The notes below the pieces were generated by a model that made no database searches, had not been told where the DNA came from, and saw only the letters and a program-made list of their open reading frames with translations. From contig JAGGZZ010000171.1 in the NCBI GenBank assembly GCA_021161765.1, positions 1 through 8,584 on the forward strand: a DNA stretch of 8,584 nucleotides, in the 5' to 3' direction. Source of the DNA: Candidatus Methanophagales archaeon (GTDB lineage Archaea > Halobacteriota > Syntropharchaeia > Alkanophagales > Methanospirareceae). Shown piece by piece: positions 1 through 6,411 of the stretch. Within the stretch, counting starts at the first letter, position 1; every line of letters starts with the position of its first letter. Both the position numbers and the translations under genes were made by a program.

Positions 1-558
1 CGTTTCTTGCACATTCAATATCTGCGAACCCCACCGGTTCACATACTGCGCGAGTGCAAACCCGAAGGTAATGGGTTCAGCATGCTGCCCGTGCGTCCTT
101 CCTATTTGCAGCGTATCCTTTTCTCTGCGCGCTAAGTCTATCCACGTTCGCTCCAATTCGACCATATCGGGAATAATAACGTTCATCACGGCGTCTTTAC
201 ACCTGAGCGCATTTGCGGTATTCACGACGTCATAAGAAGTGGCCCCGAGATGCACGAACGGTTTCGCTTCATCGCTTACTCCGCTCCTTATCACATTAAC
301 GAGCGCGCGAATGTCGTGTTTTGTACGTTTCTCCTCTTCATACACCTCTGCTGCTTTTACTTTTGATGCCGCTTCTACTATTTCATCGCATAATTCCGCC
401 TTTAAAATACCACGCCGCTCGAAAGCACTCGCAACTGCCGCTTCTACTTTCGCTTTATAGTTCACGAAAGCTTCCTCTGATAGATAATCCCTTAATTCAT
501 CCACCGCATACCGGTAGTCCGTAGGCGAGAAAGCCGAGAAATCTATTTCTTCTTCCAT
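1..558 (-). CDS. purB: Adenylosuccinate lyase, N-terminal part (cut by the window edge)
   Basis: The frame is open from the ATG at 558 to base 1, giving 186 residues with no stop; the C-terminal half lies outside. PurB acts in the cytoplasm at two steps of purine synthesis, releasing fumarate from SAICAR and from adenylosuccinate. Visible family marks are the N-terminal SPTDYRY (residues 11-17), KHD near 80-82, HLGATSYDVVNTA (103-115) and GRTHGQHAEPITFG (153-166). H156 in THG corresponds to a catalytic histidine of the fumarase/aspartase superfamily. The mobile signature loop (GSSxMPxKxNP) would lie beyond the edge. The start is firm because an in-frame TAA directly precedes the ATG. No Shine-Dalgarno is visible in the 12 bases after the tbp stop, so cotranscription with tbp is inferred. 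Argininosuccinate lyase is the main alternative, but the motif spelling fits PurB better. Confidence 0.93.
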   Translation of the reverse strand, partial: MEEEIDFSAFSPTDYRYAVDELRDYLSEEAFVNYKAKVEAAVASAFERRGILKAELCDEIVEAASKVKAAEVYEEEKRTKHDIRALVNVIRSGVSDEAKPFVHLGATSYDVVNTANALRCKDAVMNVIIPDMVELERTWIDLARREKDTLQIGRTHGQHAEPITFGFALAQYVNRWGSQILNVQET

Positions 559-570
559 TTATTTATGCGT

Positions 571-1122
571 TCAAAGCAGCCCTATCTGCCTCAATTTATC
601 CAGCAAGACATCCACTGACTTTTCACAATCCTCTAATGTCTTCCCACCTGTTATGACCAGCCTTCCCGAGCTGAATATCAGTATGGCACTCTTTGGCTCG
701 GCTATCCGGTACACCAATCCAGGGAAAACCTCCGGCTCGTACTCCATGCCTTCAAGCTCTAACCCTACTACAATAGCTCCAAGGTTGAGTTCTCGTCCAA
801 CATTAGCAGAAGCAACGATATTCTGCACCCTGAACTCCGGATGCTCGACCACCTCTACGCCTATACCTCTGAGGTCAGCAGAGAGCGTGTCCATCACCCG
901 CCGCACGCCTTCCTCCGTCTTAGACCCTGTGCATACTACCTTTCCAGAACGAAAGATAAGGAACGCGGATTTTGGCTCTTTCGTCCGGTACACCAGCCCT
1001 GGAAACTTCTTTTTCGTGAACACCGCATCTTCTAACCGCGATTCTATATAGTTCAAGTCCAGCTCATCAGCAATTCTCGCATTTGCTACTACATTCTCTA
1101 CCTTTATATTCAGTTTTGTCAT
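571..1122 (-). CDS. tbp: TATA-box-binding protein (TBP)
   Basis: This is the general transcription initiation factor that binds box A and recruits TFB and RNA polymerase. The protein is the classic direct duplication. Repeat 1 runs roughly from VENVVAN to GIGVEV and repeat 2 from VQNIVAS to RQIGLL, about 90 residues each. Both repeats carry FPGLVYR followed by (F/I)LIF, which supply the two pairs of phenylalanines that intercalate at the ends of the TATA box in known TBP structures. I prefer the ATG at 1122 (183 residues, the usual archaeal length) to an in-frame TTG at 1131. A GAGGG at 1133-1137 sits 10 bases before the ATG but directly abuts the TTG. A box A at 1176-1183 would start transcription near 1154. 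purB follows after 12 bases on the same strand, probably in one transcript. The family call is certain; only the start is open. Confidence 0.98.
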   Translation of the reverse strand: MTKLNIKVENVVANARIADELDLNYIESRLEDAVFTKKKFPGLVYRTKEPKSAFLIFRSGKVVCTGSKTEEGVRRVMDTLSADLRGIGVEVVEHPEFRVQNIVASANVGRELNLGAIVVGLELEGMEYEPEVFPGLVYRIAEPKSAILIFSSGRLVITGGKTLEDCEKSVDVLLDKLRQIGLL

Positions 1123-1175
1123 CTCGTCCAAACCCTCTCATTTATAACTTAACTTAAACTATTCTATTGTTGTGA

Positions 1176-1183
1176 TATAAAAA
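1176..1183 (-). promoter_or_regulatory. Putative box A (TATA) of tbp
   Basis: On the minus strand this reads TTTTTATA. It lies about 55 bases before the ATG at 1122, which predicts a transcription start near 1154 and a leader of about 30 bases containing the GAGGG ribosome site. Assigned by pattern and spacing only. Confidence 0.5.
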
Positions 1184-1198
1184 GTAAATTATAATGCA

Positions 1199-1205
1199 TA
1201 TATAA
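1199..1205 (+). promoter_or_regulatory. Putative box A (TATA) of rpl15-secY
   Basis: TATATAA on the plus strand predicts a start near 1227, just before the GAGGG ribosome site at 1230-1234 and the ATG at 1239. A start there excludes the in-frame TTG at 1218 as translation start. The opposing tbp box A ends only 15 bases away, so the two promoters are back to back. Confidence 0.55.
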
Positions 1206-1238
1206 GATATTCATGCTTTGTGGAGAGAAGAGGGCAGA

Positions 1239-1700
1239 ATGAAGAAGAGGGTAAAAAGGATACGGGGAACAAGAACCTGCGGTGGTGGCTCGGCTAAGAA
1301 GAGAAGAGGAAAAGGAAGCAAGGGTGGTTCAGGTAACGCCGGCGCATTCGGACATCATTTTGTGCGGTCTTTGAAAATGGGCATAAGAAAGGGGAAAAAC
1401 AAATCCCAGCTGCCTCTTCAAGTGCGCACCGCGAAACGTTTTGATACGGTGATGAATGTAGGTGATTTAGATAAGATAGTGGAAGAACAGATGAAAGCGG
1501 GAAAAGCGAAAGCGGATGACACGGGCACGGGTACCGGTATTTATCTTGATGCCACTCAACTTGGCATAGATAAAATATTGGGCAAGGGAAACGTAACGAG
1601 AAAGCTGACACTCAAAACAAACAAAATTTCAACGCTTGCAAGAGAGAAGATAGAAAGCGCAGGTGGCGCAGTAGAGATAGAAGCGACGAGTGGAGCGTGA
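1239..1700 (+). CDS. rpl15: 50S ribosomal protein L15 (uL15)
   Basis: Large-subunit ribosomal protein that binds 23S rRNA; 153 residues from the ATG at 1239. The N-terminus is the very basic, glycine-rich extension typical of the family, with RIRGTRTCGGG followed by KKRRGKGSKGG. The C-terminal fold carries VTRKLTLKTNKIS and a final AREKIESAGGAVEI, as in other archaeal uL15 proteins. GAGGG at 1230-1234 lies 4 bases before this ATG. A longer frame from TTG at 1218 would add seven residues and begin upstream of the inferred transcription start, so I reject it. The TGA stop shares bases with the GTG start of secY. In most archaea uL30 directly precedes this gene in the spc operon; here tbp lies upstream in the opposite direction, so rpl15 heads its own operon. 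Confidence 0.96.
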   Translation: MKKRVKRIRGTRTCGGGSAKKRRGKGSKGGSGNAGAFGHHFVRSLKMGIRKGKNKSQLPLQVRTAKRFDTVMNVGDLDKIVEEQMKAGKAKADDTGTGTGIYLDATQLGIDKILGKGNVTRKLTLKTNKISTLAREKIESAGGAVEIEATSGA

Positions 1701-3169
1701 ATAGTATTCGGATGAACGAGACAAGCTTAAGAGATGTATTCTCATCTATTTTAGGTAAATTCCCGATGGTTGAACGCCCGGGGTGGCACGTTCATTTTAA
1801 AACGAAGTTAGCCTGGACTGTGGGCATACTCGTTCTCTTCTTTGCCCTCGGCAATATCCCGCTCTTCGGACTACATCCCGAATCAATGGACCTTTTCGGC
1901 AGGTGGCGTGCGCTCTTCGCAGGTGAACGATTCTCACTGACTGCTCTTGGAATCATGCCAATCGTTGATGCTTCTATTGTCTTACAGCTTCTGGTCGGTG
2001 CGGGGATATTAAAATTAAACTTGAGCGACCCCGAAGACCAGGCGTTTTACCAGAACATACAGAAACTGCTCGTTGTGATCTTTGCAGCGTTCATTAGCTT
2101 GACCTACGTGGTGGGTTTTTATAAGCCCGACCCTGAAATAGCCTCTCTGCTTGGTGTATCTTTGCAGTTCATCTCGTTCATGCTCTTCATTCAGGTCTTC
2201 GTCGGCGGTATGCTTATTTACTTCATGGATGAGGTGGTATCGAAATGGGGAATAGGGTCGGGCGTTTCGTTGTTCATCCTCGCTGGCGTCTCTCACCAGG
2301 TAATATCAGGTCTTATAAGCCCCATCCGTGTCGGTGGCTGGGCAGTGGGTGTGATTCCAGAGTGGATACAAATAGCGAGGGAAGTAGCACCATACGAGAT
2401 CCTGGAGGGCGGAATAGTTTTCCTTTTCCAGCATCACATGATAGCGCTTATCTCAACCATTGCGGTATTTCTCACTGTCGTTTACCTTGAGAGCACGCGA
2501 ATTGAGATACCGCTGGCGCACACGATGGCACGAGGTGCCCGGGGCAGGTTTCCGATTAAGCTGTTGTATGCAAGTGTGCTACCAATGATTCTCGTGAGAG
2601 CGTTACAGGCGAGCATACAGGGTTTTGGAAGGATGTTTTATAATCATGGAATTACTATTTTCGGGACGTATGATGCAGCAACAGGCAGTGCAATATCCGG
2701 TTTGGTGTATTATCTTGACCCTGTTTATAGTTACTGGGATTGGTACCCTGCTTTTGTGCCACCGGACCTCGCGGGCTGGCAAATTGCCCTGAGGCTATCT
2801 ATTGACCTCGCTTTTATGGTCATAGGAGGTGCGGTATTCGCCCTGTTCTGGATAAATACGACAGGAATGGGAGCTAAAGATGTAGCAGCGCAGATACATC
2901 GCTCAGGGATGCAAATTCCAGGACGTCGTAGAAGTCCAGCAACGATAGAGCAAATGATGGAAGGATACATCCCGAAAATAGCGCTAATGGGTGGTGCTAT
3001 CCTGGGTGTGTTGTGCGTACTTGCAAATATGTTCGGCACGCTTGGGCATGCATCTGGAACAGGTTTGCTCCTGGCAGTGAGCATTGCGTACCGGCTTTAT
3101 GAAGATATAGCATCAGAGCAGATGATGGAGATGTTCCCAATGATGAGGAGATTCTTCGGTGAAGGGTGA
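1697..3169 (+). CDS. secY: Preprotein translocase subunit SecY
   Basis: Central channel of the Sec translocon in the cytoplasmic membrane, working with SecE and Secbeta; 490 residues. Ten membrane segments can be placed: TM1 about 39-57, a plug region near 62-70, TM2 starting around GIMPIVDASIVLQLL (85-99), TM3 122-141, TM4 154-177, TM5 after GIGSGVSLFI (185-194), TM6 249-265, TM7 288-306, TM8 368-387, TM9 427-447 and TM10 455-468. The basic cytosolic loop before TM7 (RIEIPLAHTMARGARGRFP) is the ribosome/SRP-receptor docking loop of the family. The start is either the GTG at 1697, overlapping the rpl15 stop as GTGA, or the ATG at 1712; neither has a well-spaced ribosome site. Overlap with rpl15 implies translational coupling. 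adk, the usual archaeal neighbour downstream, is absent, and the gene ends 7 bases from the convergent argC stop. Confidence 0.97.
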   Translation: MNSIRMNETSLRDVFSSILGKFPMVERPGWHVHFKTKLAWTVGILVLFFALGNIPLFGLHPESMDLFGRWRALFAGERFSLTALGIMPIVDASIVLQLLVGAGILKLNLSDPEDQAFYQNIQKLLVVIFAAFISLTYVVGFYKPDPEIASLLGVSLQFISFMLFIQVFVGGMLIYFMDEVVSKWGIGSGVSLFILAGVSHQVISGLISPIRVGGWAVGVIPEWIQIAREVAPYEILEGGIVFLFQHHMIALISTIAVFLTVVYLESTRIEIPLAHTMARGARGRFPIKLLYASVLPMILVRALQASIQGFGRMFYNHGITIFGTYDAATGSAISGLVYYLDPVYSYWDWYPAFVPPDLAGWQIALRLSIDLAFMVIGGAVFALFWINTTGMGAKDVAAQIHRSGMQIPGRRRSPATIEQMMEGYIPKIALMGGAILGVLCVLANMFGTLGHASGTGLLLAVSIAYRLYEDIASEQMMEMFPMMRRFFGEG

Positions 3170-3176
3170 TTTAAAC

Positions 3177-4202
3177 TTATGGAACCAACCCCGGGAACCA
3201 CAGCCCTTTCCTTTCGTCCATTCCAAACATCAAATTCATGTTCTGTATCGCCTGCCCGGAGCCGCCTTTGACAAGGTTGTCAATTGCAGAGATTACCACT
3301 ATCCTATCGCTTTCTTCTTCTATTTTGAACCCAATATCGCAGAAGTTAGTGCCTCGCACGGAACTCAAAGAAGGCAGCCCTTTCCGAAGTCTTATAAATC
3401 TTTTACCCTCGTAAAACCGCTTGTATATCTCCTCGATTTCATCCTGCGTTATCGCTTCGTTTTCCTCTATGAAGACATGCGCAGTGGTGAGTATGCCCCT
3501 TATAGAAGGAATGACGTGCGGTGTGAAGCTCACTTTTACGCCCAGCTCCATTCTCATCTCTGCGACGTGCCGGTGTGCAGTTACTTCATAAGGAACGATA
3601 TTCTCAGCGAGATTGGGGAAATGTGATTTAGCGGACGGTTCCGCTCCCGCGCCCGAAATGCCTGATTTCGAGTCAAATACCACCTGTTTTACCCGTCCAC
3701 CGCCTTCATTTCCTTTCACCAGCGGGGCAACGGCGAGTATCGCACCCGTGGGATAGCAGCCGGGATTGGCAATTAAATCGGCATCTGCCACTTCGGGATG
3801 CAATTCGGTCAGCCCATAGACACTTTTTCTTCTTTCTTTGTCCTTATCTTTATGCTGCCGCTTGTATATCCGTTCGTATTCGTCCTTTTTCAGCCGGTAG
3901 TCGGCACTCAGGTCTATCACTCTCGCTCCCCGTGCCCTCAACTGCGGCACGTAATCCATCGCACTGCCATGAGGAACCGCAAGAAATACTATATCTGCTC
4001 TATCCGCTATCTCCTTTGTATCAACGTCTTCGTATTCCAGCTCGATAAAGGGCTCAAGATGGGGATTCACATCGCTTATCAGCTTCCCTTTGTATCTTCT
4101 GGACGTTACCACTGAAATCTCTACCTCAGGATGCATCAGAAGCAGTCTAATTAACTCAAGACCCGTGTATCCCGCTCCGCCTATTATGCCTGCTTTTATC
4201 AT
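3177..4202 (-). CDS. argC: N-acetyl-gamma-glutamyl-phosphate reductase
   Basis: NADPH-dependent reductase making N-acetylglutamate semialdehyde in arginine synthesis; cytoplasmic, 341 residues, full family length. The N-terminal Rossmann fold begins with GIIGGAGYTGLELIRLL (glycine motif at 8-14). VFLAVPHGSAM (72-82) and RVIDLSADYRL (94-104) are family motifs. ANPGCYPT (146-152) carries the catalytic cysteine C149, and TAHRHVAEM (208-216) supplies the active-site histidine. SGISGAGAEPS (180-190) follows the cysteine region as expected. The ATG overlaps the leuD stop as ATGA (4199-4202), so the two are a translationally coupled operon read from the leuD promoter. LysY, the lysine-pathway paralogue acting on a carrier-bound substrate, cannot be fully excluded from sequence alone, but no LysW or other lysine-pathway gene is nearby. 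Confidence 0.93.
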   Translation of the reverse strand: MIKAGIIGGAGYTGLELIRLLLMHPEVEISVVTSRRYKGKLISDVNPHLEPFIELEYEDVDTKEIADRADIVFLAVPHGSAMDYVPQLRARGARVIDLSADYRLKKDEYERIYKRQHKDKDKERRKSVYGLTELHPEVADADLIANPGCYPTGAILAVAPLVKGNEGGGRVKQVVFDSKSGISGAGAEPSAKSHFPNLAENIVPYEVTAHRHVAEMRMELGVKVSFTPHVIPSIRGILTTAHVFIEENEAITQDEIEEIYKRFYEGKRFIRLRKGLPSLSSVRGTNFCDIGFKIEEESDRIVVISAIDNLVKGGSGQAIQNMNLMFGMDERKGLWFPGLVP

Positions 4203-4684
4203 TTCTGCTTCTTGATATAATTAATCAACCCGCCGCTATTTAGTAGTTTCTGCATAAATTCCGGCAGTGGTTTGAATTTGTATTCCTCCTTCTTTGTACT
4301 TGTCAAATTCTTTATCACGCCTGCATCAAAACGTATTTCTATTTTATCTCCCTCCTCTATCTTATCAAAGACGTCGGCTTCGATCAAGCGCAAACCGAGA
4401 TTTATGGAATTCCTGAAGAATATTCGTGCAAAGCTCCTTGCAATCACACAGCTTATGCCGGCACCGAGCAGTGCCCGCGGTGCATGTTCACGTGAACTGC
4501 CGCAGCCAAAATTCGCGCCTGCCACGATGATGTCCCCCTCCTTCGCCTCTTTTGCAAATTCCGGTCGCACCTTAGCGAACGCATGAGCCGCGAGTTTCTT
4601 TGCATCCCCCGTCGTCAGATATTCCGCAGGTATTATCTGGTCCGTATCTACGTTATGTCCAAATTTCCAGATTCTCGTTCGCAT
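4199..4684 (-). CDS. leuD: 3-isopropylmalate dehydratase small subunit
   Basis: Swivelling small subunit that pairs with the iron-sulfur large subunit LeuC to isomerise 2- and 3-isopropylmalate in leucine synthesis; 161 residues, typical. Motifs are NVDTDQIIPAEYL (11-23), NFGCGSSREHAPRAL (58-72) and SFARIFFRNSINLGL (84-98), then a C-terminus ending in the family-typical EFMQKLLNSGGLINY. The specificity loop reads YLTT (22-25). As I recall, methanogen homoaconitase small subunits (HacB) have YLRT and bacterial-type LeuD often YLNT. The lost arginine and the bacterial-like C-terminus favour isopropylmalate, but homoaconitate cannot be excluded. leuC is not in the window. No ribosome site precedes the ATG; the box A at 4711-4718 puts the transcription start almost at the start codon, so a leaderless mRNA is likely. 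argC follows with a 4-base overlap. Confidence 0.92.
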   Translation of the reverse strand: MRTRIWKFGHNVDTDQIIPAEYLTTGDAKKLAAHAFAKVRPEFAKEAKEGDIIVAGANFGCGSSREHAPRALLGAGISCVIARSFARIFFRNSINLGLRLIEADVFDKIEEGDKIEIRFDAGVIKNLTSTKKEEYKFKPLPEFMQKLLNSGGLINYIKKQK

Positions 4685-4710
4685 TTTTGTATTTTTTATT
4701 TATAACCTAT

Positions 4711-4718
4711 TTATATAA
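4711..4718 (-). promoter_or_regulatory. Putative box A of leuD-argC (self-complementary)
   Basis: The sequence TTATATAA is its own reverse complement. Read on the minus strand it centres about 30 bases before the leuD ATG, predicting a start near 4687 and little or no leader. Because it is symmetric it could in principle also serve the plus-strand tRNA-Asp, with a start near 4741. Assigned by pattern and spacing only. Confidence 0.5.
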
Positions 4719-4774
4719 CCCAAATAGTATTAATCATAGTGCGGACTAAAACCCGACACCTAACACCCAAAAAT

Positions 4775-4847
4775 GCCCGGGTGGTGTAGCGGCCTATCAT
4801 TGAGCCCTGTCGAGGCTCGGACTCGGGTTCAAATCCCGACCTGGGCG
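4775..4847 (+). tRNA. tRNA-Asp (anticodon GTC)
   Basis: A complete cloverleaf of 73 bases can be folded by eye. The acceptor is GCCCGGG (4775-4781) with CCTGGGC (4840-4846), including one G-T pair. The anticodon stem GAGCC/GGCTC (4802-4806, 4814-4818) closes the loop CTGTCGA, with GTC at 4809-4811. The T stem is TCGGG/CCCGA with loop TTCAAAT (4828-4834). The D stem is short (4784-4787 with 4797-4800), with T-T at the inner position. The discriminator is G, as expected for Asp. CCA is not encoded and no intron is present. The 3' end lies 7 bases from the stop codon of the convergent ATPase gene. Confidence 0.97.
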
Positions 4848-4854
4848 TGAACTC

Positions 4855-6363
4855 CTACAAATTGTTCCCTGAACTTTCCAGCAGGCATAAGAAAATGTAC
4901 ACCGGAACAATCGCAATATCCCCTTTTGTATCAAATTCTCTTTTGCTTAATATCAGATACTCCTTTGGCATACTGAGGGTGGCGACATCCTTAAATGTCA
5001 CTTTCGGCTTGTATTTCACCTCTATTCCTAAATATTCTCCATTTTCACGCTGGTAAACAAAATCTAATTCTTTCCGCGCATCATAATAGAACCATAGAAA
5101 TCTATCCGCAGGTTTAATTATCGGAACCTCCTTAACCCTTGCTAAATGATTACCAACAATACTCTCCACAAGCAAAGAAACTTTATCTTCATCCAACGTG
5201 AACTCGTCGGAATAGCTGTAACCAGGCTTCCCGCGCAGCCAGCTATTGAATGAATGAAAAATGAGCGGGTCAGTGAAATATATTTTCTTCATCCCCTTGG
5301 ATCTCCCCATCTTCTTCGCGAAATCGTATGAATAAAGCACGTGAACTAAAAAATTGTCTTCCATCAATCTCAAATAATCTATGACCGTAGGGTGCGATAT
5401 TGGCTCTTCAATCTCCTCTGTCAAGCCTCTGAAATCATATCTCGACCCAAATTTCTTTATTATGGCGCTTATCACCTGCTGCATCGTTCTATCACTCTTG
5501 CCCTGCCTTAAAGCATCTTTCGTAACCAGTTCGATAAATCGCTCATAGAACTCTGGTTTGACCCTTTCTCTCTCTTTTACCCTGCTACTCCTCAGATAAT
5601 CGTTGATTACAGAAGGAAAACCACCTGTTTTTAAGTAAATATTAAAAAGAAAACGTAAACTGGCGTCAAACTTCAACATGCGCCTGAAAAACGGCACGAT
5701 TTTTTCTATCGGCTCTTCCAGGCTTACAGTGTTAGAGCTTAGATTTTCAGGTAAAATCCCAAGTTCCCTTTCCAATACTCGATCCGAGGTTAAAGAATGG
5801 CATTGCTGACAGACTTGAAGCACGAAATCCCTGAAGCTCAGAGGTCTTAAGAAATACCTGTTCCCTTCCACATTCCTTCCAATCAGTTCATGCGTATGCA
5901 CTTTAATTCCAAAGGGCGAGCCTGTAAATAAAATCACAACCCTATCAAATTTATCACTGTCTGCTAACCCCTTTATCTCCAAAACCCAATCCTTAACAAA
6001 GTTTATTTCGTCTAAAAACACGTATATCCGCTCATGCTCCGCCAATTTATCAAGGAAGAAATCCAATACTTTTCTCAGTTCCCTTCTCGATACTAGAGTT
6101 TGACAAGAGAAGTAGCAGATAGAATCCGGGTCTACACCTTCATCGCGCAACAACCACAAAATCTTTTTCTTTATTTCCGTGGTTTTGCCCACTTGTCTCA
6201 GACCATGAATTGCATAGATGTTTGATGTTTCAAGGTCTATCCCCTTTCTTTCAAACTTCACTTCTGCGTCTTCGTATTCCTTCATGATTTTATCGTAATA
6301 CATGAAATCGCAGCCAAATCTCCACCAAAGATTTTGTTCAACAACTTTGCTTATTTCCACCAT
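4855..6363 (-). CDS. AAA ATPase with DUF4143 / PD-(D/E)XK-like C-terminus (COG1373 type)
   Basis: Predicted cytoplasmic ATPase of 502 residues, from the family often annotated as AAA_14 plus DUF4143. The N-terminus has the QNLWW motif (10-14) seen in this group. Walker A is GLRQVGKTT (54-62) and Walker B is IYVFLDEI (113-120) with D118-E119; a sensor-like LFTGSP follows at 145-150. A helical middle region ends in a winged-helix-like stretch (about 290-345). The C-terminal part contains KELDFVY (431-437) and GIEVKYK (446-452). D434, E448 and K450 form the spacing of a PD-(D/E)XK nuclease core, as commonly seen in DUF4143 proteins; whether it cuts DNA is unknown. The biological role is not established; such genes are patchy and often strain-specific. 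A TATA box centred near 6389 puts the transcript start at the ATG, so a leaderless mRNA is likely. The frame is complete with no decay. Confidence 0.88.
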   Translation of the reverse strand: MVEISKVVEQNLWWRFGCDFMYYDKIMKEYEDAEVKFERKGIDLETSNIYAIHGLRQVGKTTEIKKKILWLLRDEGVDPDSICYFSCQTLVSRRELRKVLDFFLDKLAEHERIYVFLDEINFVKDWVLEIKGLADSDKFDRVVILFTGSPFGIKVHTHELIGRNVEGNRYFLRPLSFRDFVLQVCQQCHSLTSDRVLERELGILPENLSSNTVSLEEPIEKIVPFFRRMLKFDASLRFLFNIYLKTGGFPSVINDYLRSSRVKERERVKPEFYERFIELVTKDALRQGKSDRTMQQVISAIIKKFGSRYDFRGLTEEIEEPISHPTVIDYLRLMEDNFLVHVLYSYDFAKKMGRSKGMKKIYFTDPLIFHSFNSWLRGKPGYSYSDEFTLDEDKVSLLVESIVGNHLARVKEVPIIKPADRFLWFYYDARKELDFVYQRENGEYLGIEVKYKPKVTFKDVATLSMPKEYLILSKREFDTKGDIAIVPVYIFLCLLESSGNNL

Positions 6364-6364
6364 A

Positions 6365-6406
6365 TTTGGTAAATTAGTTTTTCTATTTATATAGTTTTTG
6401 GTAAAT
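6365..6406 (-). promoter_or_regulatory. Repeat-flanked promoter of the ATPase gene
   Basis: A box A reading TATATAAATA on the minus strand (6384-6393) lies about 26 bases before the ATG. It is bracketed by two exact copies of TTTGGTAAAT (plus-strand reading; 6365-6374 and 6397-6406), whose starts are 32 bases apart, about three helical turns. A second repeat, TAGTTTTT, occurs at 6375-6382 and 6392-6399. The right copy also begins a perfect inverted repeat, GTAAAT-CAG-ATTTAC (6401-6415), that runs into the stop codon of the upstream gene. The arrangement looks like an operator that would block TBP/TFB or polymerase; that function is inference. Confidence 0.5.
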
Positions 6407-6411
6407 CAGAT

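Noticed and set aside
653..1051. A 132-codon plus-strand frame opposite tbp
   Set aside because: Shadow frame; it even shows the duplicated pattern of the TBP repeats read backwards. No ribosome site and no family resemblance.
1218..1238. TTG start that would lengthen uL15 by seven residues
   Set aside because: It would precede the transcription start predicted from the box A at 1199-1205, and the ATG at 1239 has a well-placed GAGGG.
3167..3179. A shared bidirectional terminator between secY and argC
   Set aside because: The 7-base gap holds no hairpin or long T tract; transcripts probably end inside the opposite gene, but no site can be pointed to.
3159..3626. A 155-codon plus-strand frame running on from the secY end
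   Set aside because: Antisense to argC, whose motifs are intact through this stretch; the product resembles no family I know.
4775..6363. Integrated element at tRNA-Asp with the ATPase as cargo
   Set aside because: I find no second copy of the tRNA 3' end within the window and no integrase, so an att pair cannot be supported.
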